This document shows, one piece after another, positions 50,105-63,568 of a stretch of DNA of 64,000 nt. Position 1 is the first letter of the stretch, and every line of letters begins with the position of its first letter. Source of the DNA: Conus ventricosus (lineage: Eukaryota > Mollusca > Gastropoda > Neogastropoda > Conidae); NCBI GenBank assembly GCA_018398815.1, contig CM031595.1, forward strand, positions 136,180,217 through 136,244,216. Direction: 5' to 3'. The translations under genes and the position numbers were made by a program. The notes under the pieces are model-generated. The model was not told where the DNA came from, ran no database searches, and saw only the letters and a list, made by a program, of their open reading frames with translations.

Positions 50105-50571
50105 CCTGATGGGGATTACGGTTTGCCTCGACTAAAAGATCATTGAGTAAATTCGGCATTACTCGCAAACTTAACAATGCAAATCGAAAAACAATATTAA
50201 CAGTCGAACCTAAAATCAGATTACTTTGTGATAAAGAGCTAGCTAAAATGTTAGGCTTTAAAGTTGACACCAGGTCACTAAAAGATATTGTGTTGCGTGC
50301 GCCAATCAAAACTACTTTTAAAGGGGGAAAATCCGCTCGATCTTGCAGTATATTCATTACTTTATGTTTCATTTGTGTTGAGCTGAGCACGATAAAACTT
50401 AATGATGGAAGGCCCTCAAATGTTGTTAGAGCTTTACCGCGGGGAAAGCTGCATATTGCGATTATGAAATTAATACAATTCCCTAATTACAATGTTAAAA
50501 AGATTAGTTTGTGGAGGTTTGGATCATTTAAAATAAAAATTGCAGACAATGCAGAGGAAATTGTAATGTAA
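50105..50571 (+). pseudogene. Penton-like (capsid vertex) protein C-terminal part of the Polinton-like relic
   Basis: An open frame of 142 codons from 50,143 to 50,571 ends in TAA. Key features: LCDKELAKMLGFK (about residues 29-41), a beta-rich segment FITLCFICVEL (about 71-81), the pattern NVVRALPRG (about 92-100), then PNYNVKKISLWRF and KIKIADNAEEIV at the C-terminus. The spacing matches the C-terminal half of penton-like proteins found in Polinton/adintovirus-type elements. IPDGDYGLPRLKDH in another frame just upstream (50,103-50,145) suggests that a frameshift separates the N-terminal half. Low similarity; assigned by pattern and by neighbouring relic genes. Confidence 0.5.
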
Positions 50572-50574
50572 CAA

Positions 50575-52290
50575 TAAACCGACACATTGTTTTGGAAAGA
50601 AAATAATAAACCGTACTAAATATGTCGCGTGGTGCCAGAAGAACCGGAGGTACTAGCGCCCTGTGAGGTGGAGAACCTTAGAATTAAAAGACTACTCTCT
50701 GCAGACGTTGCGACTTGAACAGAATTGTGAGATAGGCGCTTTGAGGGTTTTGATTCACAAAAGAGGTGATTATAACCAAAGAGTTGTCGACACAAAAGTT
50801 CCCAAACTAGAACAGCTGCGGCAATCTAGAAGCCAATAATGTTGGTCATATGAATAGAAAAATAGTTCCGAAAGCCTGACCCTCAAATGGCATTTAGAAC
50901 CATATTAGAATGGACATAAAATTGTATTCAGAAGCCATTTTACAGATTTTAGCCCTCAAAAAATTGCAAAAAAGCATTCAACTCTGGCCCTTTACAGGTT
51001 ATCTTATGCCAAGAGGACAATAGTCAGAAAGAGATTTGAAATAAAGCCGTATGGGAATAAACAGACTTCCTCCACAAAAGAAACGGTTTGTAAAGGAATG
51101 CTTCTACAAAAATTCAGTCATTTCCGCAAAATTAAAGTAGGAGACACGATCACAATGATATTTGAAATTTCTTCTTAAAAAGATAAGAGAGATGGTGTTT
51201 GTGGGCGTTAGTGACGTCCTTCTAAGGAATTCTAATGAGCTGGCAAAACTTAGGCGGTGAAAAACTTAAATTGTACCGCGTCATTCTTCACAATGGCGAG
51301 GATATTAAGTACAAGAACAACAACAACAAAATCAATCTTAGTCTAAATTAGAAAAACAATATTACAGAACTGAATTGGAGTAATCTTAGGCGGCAGTGGG
51401 TAGGGGGGGCCTCATAGGAAATTTTATTAGACTGAAACAGTTTTAACCAGAGAGCATGATAAAAACAATATCTGGATAGATTAAGTTCTGTACTAAAACT
51501 ATGGACAGTTTAAAACTTTATGATAAAAACCCCTCATTGTTCATTAATTTGTGGACAAACTGTGTGGAAAAACAATATATCCGAACCTATTACAAACAGT
51601 TTAATCGTATAATTTTAATCATATTGTGGTTTTCTGTCCAACACTTAAATGGAACAAAGCATATCATAATATAAGTGTTATATGGAACAATGATGACATA
51701 TATTTAGTTGATTCCTACAATAAACTGATGAGTGTTTGAAACTGTTTTATAGACGGGTTGGAAAGGACGCAGATAACTATTTATTATAAATGACTGTCGG
51801 CAAAAGAGACATAGTTAAAAAGAGTAACCACTGTTGTCGAAACTACTGGAGCGGAAGACATGCTGGAGAAGGGTGTGGATTTTATGCCAAAAATTCGCGG
51901 TTTAAAGGACTTTTAGAGAACAGTGTAAAGACTGTAAGTTTTATTTCACATGAAAGACAGAGACTCATTTGAGAATGTTGCGCGAAAATGATGTTATGAA
52001 AATGATCAGGAAAAACATAGGATTAAGCAAAAACTGAAATCTGAAAAGTTTAGTAAATTAGTATTGAAAACGGATAAACCCGCACAGTATGTTTGTTTGT
52101 AGATAATCGTTATTTTTTGGTTATTGAAGTCTTACTTGTCAGAGAACTGTAATATGCTGATTTAGGTCACTTTCGCCCAAAAACTCGGTGGAGGAGCAAG
52201 TGGCTTAGAATGAAGGTTTTCCTGTTCTCTACCTTTTTCTAACCCACAGCTATACATAACGAAAACTCATAGAGCAGACTGAAACGTTTG
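50575..52290. other. Unassigned region right of the penton-like gene
   Basis: AT-rich. A start with basic residues (MSRGARRTGG) occurs at 50,622 but is closed quickly. A 60-codon frame at 51,790-51,972 contains NHCCRNYWSGRHAGEGCGF, a Cys/His cluster preceded by KRDIVKK. It might be a zinc-finger remnant and is not assignable. No terminal inverted repeat of the relic was found. Confidence 0.35.
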
Positions 52291-54482
52291 TGCGCAATAT
52301 GAGATGGAAAGCGTTCTTCTTTTGAATCCAGATGCTAAAAGGAAGATAAAAAAACTTATGGGTTTAAGTCATGGAGATCTCCACCTGTAATAGAGGAAAT
52401 GAAACCTTTTGAAGAAAGCATGAAAATCTAATAGCTAATATTGAATTTAGAAAACCACATAATATTTCCAGACAATTGAATATATACATAAAACAAATCC
52501 AAAATGACAAAAACGTACTTCATAAAGGCTGACAAGACAAGCAATTTTATAAAATGGAACCTAATGAGTACTCTCAACTCCTCAACAAAAATATTCAGAA
52601 AAACTATAAAAAAGCTGAAAAGACTACTTTTGACAACATCTGCAAAAAGAAAAAGAACTTGTGCACCGGATGGATTTAGGTGATAGGATAGAAGCAACAG
52701 CAATAAAAGAAGCTTTTATAACCCTTAAAGACCACAAACCTAACTTCCACAACAACCCTACATGTAGACTAATAAACCCATCAAAATCCGAATTAGGCAA
52801 AATTAGCAAAAAGATCCTGAAAAAGCAACAGAGGACATAAAAACACAACACCGAATACAATCTCTGGAAAAATAGTTATGAAGTTAATCCAATGGTTTAA
52901 AGAATTGAACAAACAGAAAAATACAGTGTTCATTACTTTTGACATAGTGGATTTCTATCCCTCTATCGATGAGGAATTACTTGCTAAAGCACTAAGGTTT
53001 GCCAACAAATATACAAATATAACAGATTCTGAGATGGAAATCATTTTCCACACTAAGAAAACCCTTCTCCATAGCAACAATGAAACTGGATAAAAAAAAA
53101 ACCAGCAGAAACTCCACATTCGATGTCACGATGGGATCCTATGATGGAGCGGAAACTTGTGAATTAGTTGGACTTTTCATGTTGTCTCATATACAGAAAA
53201 TACTTGGTAAACAGTTGGCTTATACAGAGATGATGGCCTTGCCATGTTAAACAATAAACCAAAAATCATTGAAAACAAGAAAAAAGAACTTTGTAAACTT
53301 TTTCAAAGCCACAACCTAAAAATCACAGTAGAAGCCAACAAAAAAATAGTAAATTATTTAGACATAACATTAGACCTTAAGGACCATACATACAAACCAT
53401 ACAAAAAACCTAATGACATACCTGTCTACGTAGACATCAAAAGTAACCATCCACCTCCATTTGAAAACCATACCTAATGGTATAAACAAAAGATTATCTA
53501 AACTATCATGCAATGAGAAAGAATTTAACAGTGCAGCAGCCGAATACCAAGAGGCGCTGAAAAAAAGTGGCTACAACTACAAATTACAATATAACCCAGA
53601 TAATAACATGAACAGCAATAAGAAAAACAGGAAAAGAAAAATTATATGGTATAACCCTCCATTTGATGGAGGAACAAAAACTAACGTAGGAAAAGAATTC
53701 CTCAGAATCCTTAAAACATCATTCCCAAAAGAACATGTACTATCTAAAATATTCAATAAAAACACCGTCAAGCTATCGTACTCATGTATGCCCAACCTTA
53801 AAAATATAATTGATTCTTCCAATAAAACCAAAAAAATACAACCAAAGAGGGTGACGAAAGGAAATCTTGTAATTGCACAAAAAAAGACCAGTGCCCTCTG
53901 AATAACAAATGCCTCTACAACAACATTGTGTACCAAGCTACGGTAACAACAGACAGTGATAAAGAAACATACATAGGGATTACAGCAAACCACTTTAAAA
54001 CCAGATATGCAAACCATAAACAGTCCTTCAAAAATGAAAAATATAAAAACCAAACAGAATTAAGTAAACATATTTGGAAGCTTAAAGATAAGAAAATAGA
54101 TTTCAACATATCATGGAAAATTATAAAAAGAGCAACACCATACAACAACATTTCTAAAAAATGCAACTTATGTACTACAGAAAAGTGGATGATATTATGT
54201 AAACCCCATCTAGCATCCCTGAACTCTAAAGTAGAAATGGAAACAATTGCAGGCTAAATGGAAATCTTTGTCAATGCACCATTCCTTGGCACGTCCTCCC
54301 CTGAACGCGCCCCAAAAAAAAAATCTACAGTCCACGTGCCACACCGCAAAGCTCACCCACCCACACAACACACTATATAATACTGGTGGCGTGCCCTGAT
54401 TGTAAAACCTGGGGAAGAAATCCCCTCGAAACAATTTTGGTCGTTTTTACTTTTTCCATTTTAAAACCTTGTTTAAACTGGT
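52290..54482 (+). mobile_element. Penelope-like element B (best-preserved copy, C-terminal GIY-YIG)
   Basis: Complete domain order of a canonical Penelope-like element: an N-terminal region (52,320-52,660), the conserved [19 protein letters not shown] box (52,725-52,780), reverse-transcriptase palm, thumb, linker and GIY-YIG endonuclease, followed by a 3' UTR (54,256-54,482) and a TA array. Elements A and C are relatives of the same family. The permuted Naiad/Chlamys group has its endonuclease at the N-terminus, so this one belongs to the canonical C-terminal group. There are about five frame breaks, the fewest of the three. Confidence 0.9.
52660..54256 (+). pseudogene. Penelope-like reverse transcriptase plus GIY-YIG endonuclease (frame-broken)
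   Basis: Reverse-transcriptase motif A FITFDIVDFYPSI is at 52,929-52,967 in an open frame from 52,878. Catalytic motif C YRDDGLAM is at 53,223-53,246. NYLDITLDL (53,353-53,379) and the thumb region with KIFNKNTVKLSYSCMPNLK (53,740-53,800) follow. A Cys cluster (CPLNNKCL, 53,892-53,915) leads into the GIY-YIG domain: VYQATV (53,928), TYIGIT (53,965-53,985), the catalytic-Arg segment RYANHKQSF (54,004-54,030), ELSKHIW with the catalytic Glu (54,058-54,078), and CNLCTTEKW (54,160-54,186). The stop is at 54,254-54,256. The 109-codon endonuclease frame is fully open. Frame breaks separate the palm pieces (53,091, 53,477 and 53,901). Confidence 0.88.
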
Positions 54483-54500
54483 TTTATATATATTATATAT

Positions 54501-54534
<34 letters not shown>

Positions 54535-54565
54535 ATATATATAAATATATATATATAACCAATAT
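54483..54565. repeat. (TA)n microsatellite at the 3' end of Penelope-like element B
   Basis: Interrupted TA array between the Penelope 3' end and the terminal repeat of the Tc1 element. Confidence 0.95.
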
Positions 54566-54574
54566 CTAATATAT

Positions 54575-55900
54575 ATGGAAAAAAGTTAAGCAACCCTCAT
54601 ATTATCGCAAAGGGACGAGATATAATACTATTTAAATGAAAGCAACACTCAAGTAAATCAAAATGGTCTTTATTCCATGAAAGTATGACACTGGTCCATT
54701 ACCGAAACAATAGAAATATGGTTCAGTGTTTGAAATTCAACTGCAAAATGGTGAACAAAGATGTGCACCATTTTTGAACAAAAACATGGGCATGGTTAAG
54801 TTTTAAAATAACAATTTCATCCAGTTAGATGCGAAATTAATTTGGTAGGAAAACAACAATGAAAGGGGTCCGATAGCATAACAGCAAACAAAAATCAATA
54901 CCGGGTGTATCCTCCCTGTACATTGATGACTGCCGAATCCTTCGTCTCACCCCTCCAGTGAGTCGTTTTGATCTGCTGAAAGGGAATCTGCTCCACTCCG
55001 ATGCAATGCGCTCCAGTTCCGGGAGATTTTGCAGAGGAGGGTCAGTTTCTGTATTCGACGGCCAAGCAAGTCCCATAGATGCTCCAGCGGATTGAGGTCC
55101 GGACTCATGCAGGCCATGTAAAGTTGTCACCGCCTCTTGCTGGAGGTATGCTGTGACTGCCCCTTGAACGATGAGCCGGGGATGTCAACCAAGAACACCC
55201 GGTCTTGTGGGTAGTGGGTGGTCGTCAAATGAGGCACAACAGCTGGCGCAGTACCTCCCGGATGTAGCGATCTCCTGTCAATTGCCACGAATGGTCACCA
55301 GGTCCATCTGCAGTCGGTGAGATGCATCCCCACACCATGACGGGGCCTCCGCCCAAAGGTACAGTTGGGTTTGATTTCCTTGCAGCATAGGCTGTTTGGG
55401 ATGCCTCCATAAATCTCGCTCTGCCATCTGTAACATGCAGTAAGAAGTGGCTTCATCAGACCATGGATCTTCCTCCAGTTCCCTTTGGTTCCAGTGCTGT
55501 CGGGCAAGACACCAGTCAAACGTAATCTCTTAGATTGTCTAAAGGTGTGACGCTTGATGACTCTTTCTTGCCCTCAGTCCTATAGCTTGCAAGCGATTCT
55601 AACGGTTTTTGTGGGGCAGAGGTCGATTTGGCAGCCACTGCGTTTCAGTGTGGTTGAAGTTGCGAAATCGCTGTTGCCGTACCAGTCGGTGGAGCGCCCC
55701 GTCTTCACGCTGGGTAGTGACACGGGTCGCCTGATCGTGGCCGTCATTCACTGTGTTCGTTTCAGCATGTTTTCTTATCAATCGGCTGATTACTGACTTT
55801 GGTATCCCAGTTGACGTCCAATAGCTTGCTGGTCATACCAGTAGAAGGGATGCCAATAATTGCCAACGTTTTTCTTCTGACATTCTTCTTCGTTCCATCT
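54575..55900 (-). mobile_element. Tc1-type DNA transposon
   Basis: The left end TGGAAAAAAGTTAAGCAACC at 54,577 has the form of a Tc1-family terminal repeat beside a TA. The transposase occupies 54,895-55,898 on the minus strand. The matching right terminal repeat is not visible before the N gap at 56,401, so the 5' end is probably lost or too diverged. Confidence 0.8.
54895..55898 (-). pseudogene. Tc1-type transposase (DD34E family), frame-broken
   Basis: ATG at 55,898 opens MERRRMSEEKRWQLLA. The N-terminal paired helix-turn-helix region includes SRLIRKHAETNTVNDG and QATRVTTQREDGAL (about 55,700-55,770). The first catalytic Asp box reads SDEA (about 55,460) where the family has DES. GGGPVMVWGCISPTADG (about 55,305-55,355) and LTGDRYIREVLRQ (about 55,240-55,280) are well kept. 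The second Asp segment (VDI, about 55,185) is damaged by an indel. MSPDLNPLEHLWDLLGR (55,060-55,110) carries the final Glu. GGYTRY and stop at 54,895 form the usual C-terminus. The span of about 334 codons matches the family. It is inactive as read. Confidence 0.85.
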
Positions 55901-56400
55901 TGTTTGGGCAGTGACTGTGCAGTGAGAAACTTACTCAAAAACGCACGTTTTTGTGGAGTGAGCAAAATTTTATTTTTGCGAGTGCACGGATGGTGTGATG
56001 CCGTGCACGCCACATGCAGCCAGAGACTCACTGTCACACTTTGGCTGGTTTTATCATCCCCTATGGAATTCCCCTCTTGTCAGAATTACTATTTGGGGCC
56101 ATGTTAATACCACAGTTACCTGGGACGGGATGTTTCACTTAGCCTCCTCTTTACACTTGACGTCGGGCTCTCTCTACACTTCCATCCCCATGCTGATGGA
56201 TTTAAGGCCCTCGCATTCTTTCTAACAAACGACCCCTTAACCAACAACACCCTCCCACAGCTACACTGGCATACTTGCAGAATTATCCTCACCCTCAATA
56301 CTTGAATTAACAACCACACATTCTCACAAATCAGTGGTGTTGCTATGGGAACCAAGGATGGGGGCCATCCTATGCCTGCCTCTTCAGGGACACCTAAAAA
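55900..56400. other. No gene seen up to the gap
   Basis: Flank of the Tc1 transposase, presumably including its 5' untranslated part. Nothing else identifiable. Confidence 0.45.
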
Positions 56401-56500
56401 NNNNNNNNNNNNNNNNNNNNNNNNNNNNNNNNNNNNNNNNNNNNNNNNNNNNNNNNNNNNNNNNNNNNNNNNNNNNNNNNNNNNNNNNNNNNNNNNNNNN
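56401..56500. other. Assembly gap (100 N)
   Basis: Exactly 100 N, a standard unknown-size gap. Confidence 1.
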
Positions 56501-56990
56501 TAAATTTTAAACTCGAGAAAATAACTTTTAAAATTTAGATGATAAAAATGGAAAAATCGGAGGTTATATAGATCAACAATTCTGTAAAATGCCCATTGTG
56601 TAAGACGCAAAAGAAGATGAAGTACATGTTTTGTTTGTTGCCCTAGTCTCTGTGAGCTTCGGCAACAATATATTCCAGGAAAATTTTATGCAATCCATGT
56701 TTATTCAACGTAGCCTTATTGATGGCTAACAGTAACGAAATTATACTGAAGAATGTATGCTGCAGAAAATGCATGTATTTATATTAAGGCATTTAAAGGC
56801 GTGCGACTGTGTTGAAGGATGTGAATGTTAATATTGAAGCATGTATCTGTTGAACTCTATGTCAAAAATTTGGAATCTGTCATTATTATGTTGATGTATC
56901 CATACTTTTTCTTGTCGTTAAAGTGCCATTGTAAATGTTCCCCCCTTCAGTAGGGGCTGTGCCTAACCTGAATAAACCATTTTCCATTTC
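56501..56990. other. No gene seen
   Basis: AT-rich sequence. At 56,950-56,990 CTGTGCCTAACCTGAATAAACC contains an AATAAA signal, typical of the 3' end of a transcript or retroelement, but no upstream coding frame is recognisable. Confidence 0.4.
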
Positions 56991-56991
56991 C

Positions 56992-56995
<4 letters not shown>

Positions 56996-57030
<35 letters not shown>

Positions 57031-57060
57031 TCTCTCTCTCTCTCTCTCTCCTCTCTCTCG
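56996..57060. repeat. (CT)n microsatellite
   Basis: Interrupted CT array. Confidence 0.95.
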
Positions 57061-57172
57061 CACTCTTCTCCCCCATCCACTGTCCATGACCCCAACCCCC
57101 TCCACCCCTTTGTATCCAGACTGTTTCCTTGTTTACCAACAAAATGATTTTTGACACCTACTCACAGTGGTC

Positions 57173-57173
<1 letters not shown>

Positions 57174-57213
<40 letters not shown>

Positions 57214-57338
57214 GTGTGTGTGTGTGTGTGGTGTGCATACGTGTGTTTGCGTGTGTTTGTGTGTGTATGCACGCGCGCGCGCGTGTGTGTTTATGTGTGA
57301 GTATTTATGTATATTGTGTGCATGTGTGTGTGCGTGTG

Positions 57339-57385
<47 letters not shown>
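57174..57385. repeat. (GT)n compound microsatellite
   Basis: GT arrays with a GCGCGC block at 57,272-57,282. Repeat-derived open frames only. Confidence 0.95.
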
Positions 57386-57386
<1 letters not shown>

Positions 57387-57389
57387 ATA

Positions 57390-58200
57390 CTGAGCGCGCC
57401 GATGTCGTAAGCGCTTATATTTTTGCATCAGTTAGTGTGCGTGGATGTTTGTATGTCTGCAAGCGTATATTTGACAAGAGACAGAGACACAGAGATGCAG
57501 TAAATTGTGCGTACCTGATCTGATATCAGTGTGTCTATATTGCTGGCTGTCGGCTATCATTGTGGGGCGCTGATGTACACAGGAGTGTTGTTGATGGTGG
57601 CAAATACAATGCTCCCGCCATAACATTTCCCTGTAATTGCCAGTTGGTTTTATAACGCTATCTGTTTCAAACAACACGGGTGTCAGCTTTAAGGGCCATT
57701 AAACACTGGGCGTTGTTCTCTGCCGAGTTGTCCTTCCCTGCCACACAATACTACACCACCACAACCATCACCACTACCATTACCACCACCCCATAACCCC
57801 TCTCGTCCATCCGACGCAATACAATCACGTACGCGGCAGCTTTTTGTGCAGCAGTTTGTTGTTTTTTCCCAAACTCAGTAGACAGCACAAATAATAATGA
57901 CATACAACTTAAGCGTGATCCTCAATACGCACATAAAGTGTAAGCTTGAAAAAAGGTAATTGGGTGGACTCGCTAAATTTTGAACGGGCTTCGTCGTAAA
58001 AAGACGGTTTAATGCTTACTGTCACAGTTTACATTGGAGCAGAAAGAGTTGTGTTGTGTGCTGCAGGTAGTAATTGAGTTCCTAAACGGCAAGTTCAGTT
58101 TAGCGCTGTGGTTTTATTTCACGCTTTTCCACCCAATATAGACCTTCTCTCTTCATTGATAGTATATGACAAAATGTACAATTGCATGGATATGTTTTTT
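57390..58200. other. No gene seen
   Basis: Unique sequence with a CCACCA/CCATCA-rich stretch at 57,755-57,800. No credible coding frame or RNA. Confidence 0.5.
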
Positions 58201-58214
58201 TGTCCGATGAAAAC

Positions 58215-58312
58215 ATGCACATACGCACAAACACACGTGCACCGGCGTGCGCTCACACACACACTCGCACACGCACACACACGCGCATACACACAAGCGC
58301 GCACACACACAA

Positions 58313-58358
<46 letters not shown>

Positions 58359-58620
58359 ACTGAAACCAATTACTGTCAGATTAACATAGTGTTGTACTGA
58401 CAAAAACACACACCACACACACACACACACACACACCACACACACACACACACCACGCACGCACGCACTTGCGCGCGCGCGCACACATCCTTCACGTGCG
58501 CGCGCGCGCACGCACACTCCTTCACGTGCGCGCGCACGCATGCACACACGCTCGCTCGCTCGCTCGCTTGCTTGCTTGCTTGCACGCTCACTCACACACT
58601 CCCACACACGCTAGCACGCA

Positions 58621-58671
<51 letters not shown>

Positions 58672-58672
58672 C
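58215..58672. repeat. Compound CA/CG/GCTC microsatellite block
   Basis: CA arrays separated by CGCG tracts, two repeats of TCCTTCACGTGCGCGCGC (58,488 and 58,518), a GCTC/GCTT tetranucleotide block (58,548-58,582) and a final CA array to 58,670. Confidence 0.95.
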
Positions 58673-58860
58673 GCTTTACAAAGTCCTCGCATTTTTCATC
58701 CATTGTGAGCATTCTCTGCGACTCACAAAGCAGATGACAGAGGTTCCTGTTTCTGTTGTTGTTTTCTCCAGTGCTGTTAATGGGACGACCCATACCCGTC
58801 CCCACACCAGCACAGCCAGATCAGAATTGTTGAGAGGTGAGAGAAGTGAGGGAGGAGTCG

Positions 58861-60860
<2,000 letters not shown>

Positions 60861-60864
60861 ATAC

Positions 60865-60895
<31 letters not shown>

Positions 60896-61798
60896 AGGGG
60901 GAGAGATTACTTGATCCAAATTTCTATTTTTTCGCGCCTTTCCCCAACAGTGTTTGCTCCGGGTGACAAGATAGATTGCCGGGTTTTGTTGTTTTTTTTT
61001 TTGTTTTTAGTTGTTGTTTTTTTTTAGTGTCCTTCCACGGTTTTTTTACCGTTTCTTTCCACACCTCATGCAAAGGCGTCATCAGAGGGGATCAATTTCT
61101 AGCCCCCGATGGCCACCCTCTAAAGGAGACTATGTGGCCGCGAGTCCTTTATGTAATATCCCATAGTATCTGTCCTTACTCACAACCATAGAAAAAGACT
61201 CCCGCTGACCCGGGGCAGTGAAACAAAGGTCCCGGCAAGCGGGGTTCGGGGGAAACAATCGTCACAATCTTTAAAAGCGAACAGCGGGATCTGCCAGTTT
61301 CCCTGAATTTGGGCAGGGGATTCCACGTTTAGGGCCCATCTGTTTCCTTTAAATGCTTTTTCTTTACACCTACCATCCCACAAAACGGGAGAGTGCCGTG
61401 TAACGGAGCCTTCACATGGGTAAAACGGACTGCTCCCTACTGACAGTGTCCATGAATGCCGGGAATGAAGAATTTGCTCAGGAAAAAGTGAAGATAACGA
61501 AACCTGAAACTGCCATAGGGAAAAGGGAAATAAACCTGGTTCGCAGACTTTCCAAACCCAAGCTCTTCCCCCCTAAACACACTTGGCATTTAAGCGGAAC
61601 GCGTGAACTCCATTTTACGCAATGAACCCCTTTTGTAAAAAACAGGGTTCTTTTCCCCTTTTTTTTTTTTGTGCTGTTCACTTAAGTAACATTAGAATCT
61701 CTGAAGGGCAAAGCAAGAGAGCGATGTCGACGCAACCCACACAGTCCCTGAAAACCCACGCTTTAAATTTCCCCCCACCACACCCAACCCCCCCTACC

Positions 61799-61837
<39 letters not shown>

Positions 61838-62043
61838 AGACACGTTTTTGTCACCGGCGACAGATTTTCCGACACGGGGACCCTCGCGGTACCTGTTTAA
61901 TAGTCATGTGTCTGAAGAATGCCCAGAAGCTCGGCCAACGCTGGCACCGGATTTGCGCATGAATGGTCTCATTAAGTGTCACCCCTTCTCATTGCCACGA
62001 CTGCTGTGGCTTACCCGTATCATGACAGGTGCCCATAACGCCG

Positions 62044-62075
<32 letters not shown>

Positions 62076-62860
62076 ACGGTCCTTCCCTGTCGCAGAAGTT
62101 CCACTCTCAAACAGATCCCTGACGCTCCGTGCGTCTGTGTTGGCCTCCGCTGAGGCGACACTTGTCAAGGGCCTCGTGCGCTTTGTTGTAGCTCCCTCCC
62201 CCACTCCCGTCACCCCCCTCCCCTTTGCCGCCTTGCCCCAGTCTTTCCTATTGCCGGGAGGCGGCGAGGGATGATTAAGGACGCGCCGAGTGTTTGTGAG
62301 ATGCGGATTAAATGATGGTGTGATTGGTGTTTTGGAGGCTGGGGCTCCCCTGTTTGGCGGGGTCCCTCGGGGCCGTGGTGGTGGCGGAGTTAATGACGAA
62401 GATGTTGGTGTTTAGGGGCTATGTTTTATGCATGGCCCTTTTTAGCTGTCGGCTTCGTCATGATGAACCGACTTTTGATGGACTAAGGGGAGAGAGACTA
62501 ATGGTAGGCCGGCGTAGATGAGGTGATTGCGGGGTGGATGTGGACGATTAACATTGTCCTAAATATAACATGTACCGTTACGACCATGACTTTTGGAAGG
62601 GTTTCTGCTGTAGGGAAGTGGTGATAAAGACAATTTGTAGGATAAACGATTATCCTGATCGCTCGCCGCTCATTCAGCGGTAATGCCCTCTTTTCTCTGT
62701 TAAAGTTTTTCGATTTTTCATCTCGCATACAAAAGTAGGCCCCGTGCAGTTTCAGAATTGTGTAATAAGTATAATTCCCATCGCATTCTTCCTCAATGAC
62801 GATACCCATGAAAGTGGTCAATAGAAAGTTAACAGTAATTTACCTTGTAATGATTGTAAT
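60861..62860. other. No gene seen; short repeats
   Basis: GA array at 60,870-60,896, T runs at 60,994-61,025, C run at 61,799-61,837, CT array at 62,044-62,072. Short open frames have no recognised domain. Confidence 0.5.
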
Positions 62861-63015
62861 GTTGACGATGATGATGTTATTATTGACGATGATGAGATGA
62901 CGACGACGACGACGATGATCATGATGATGACTACGATGACGATGACAACGGTGTCAGTTATATGTCATGTTAGGACGTCTGTTGTTGTTCATAATAATGA
63001 TGGTGATGATGATTC
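62858..63015. repeat. GAT/GAC trinucleotide microsatellite
   Basis: Imperfect GAY repeats (GACGACGACGACGATGAT and similar) with unique interruptions around 62,960-62,995. Confidence 0.85.
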
Positions 63016-63269
63016 TGCTCAAGCACATGCTCAGTGTTTCTGGATGCCCAGACAGAATGAAGAAACACGTAAACAAACACCAAAATTAGGATATTCAGGT
63101 CTTCAAATGTTGTATTTTATGAAGCTGAATAGATGAAATGGCTCGTGCAGAAAAGAACAGAATTTCTTTAGGAACGGTAAGGGAAAAATAAAATGACCCC
63201 AGAGTGTGTATTTTGGTAGTTTATCCGCACACGTTTGCGTTTTGTACATTCATATCTTGACGCCGAGCC

Positions 63270-63490
63270 CAAACGGAAGTCGTGTAACTCGGTGCAAACT
63301 TGTCCGTTTCTCTCTTCACATCCGCTACTGGGATGTTCCCCCAAAATCTGGGCAGCGTCTCGGTAAGGTGCAGGTCTTAACCAGGCAGCTGCAAGGACTT
63401 GAACCTGGCCCCCCGACTGACTTGGGTCTGGGGACCACTTGTCCTAAAGAACCTCCGTCCAACAGGACGTTAATCGCGTCATCCTCGTGT
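63270..63490 (-). mobile_element. Possible tRNA-derived SINE
   Basis: On the minus strand CCAGGTTCAAGTCCTTG (around 63,390) is an exact Pol III B box. About 50 bases upstream GGTTCTTTAGGACAAGTGGT is a weak A box. It is followed by GCAGCTGCCTGG and a body with CCCAGATTTTGGGGG. The A box is poor, so the call rests mainly on the B box and SINE-like layout. Confidence 0.4.
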
Positions 63491-63568
63491 CTGCCAGTCT
63501 GTGGTGACTTTCTGAACGCCGCAGCGTATATTTCAATTTCACATGTCACGCTCTCAACAACTTATAAA

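Noticed and set aside
53577..54166. Minus-strand hydrophobic frames of 158 and 83 codons
   Set aside because: Antisense shadows of the Penelope GIY-YIG region, whose plus-strand reading has clear catalytic motifs.
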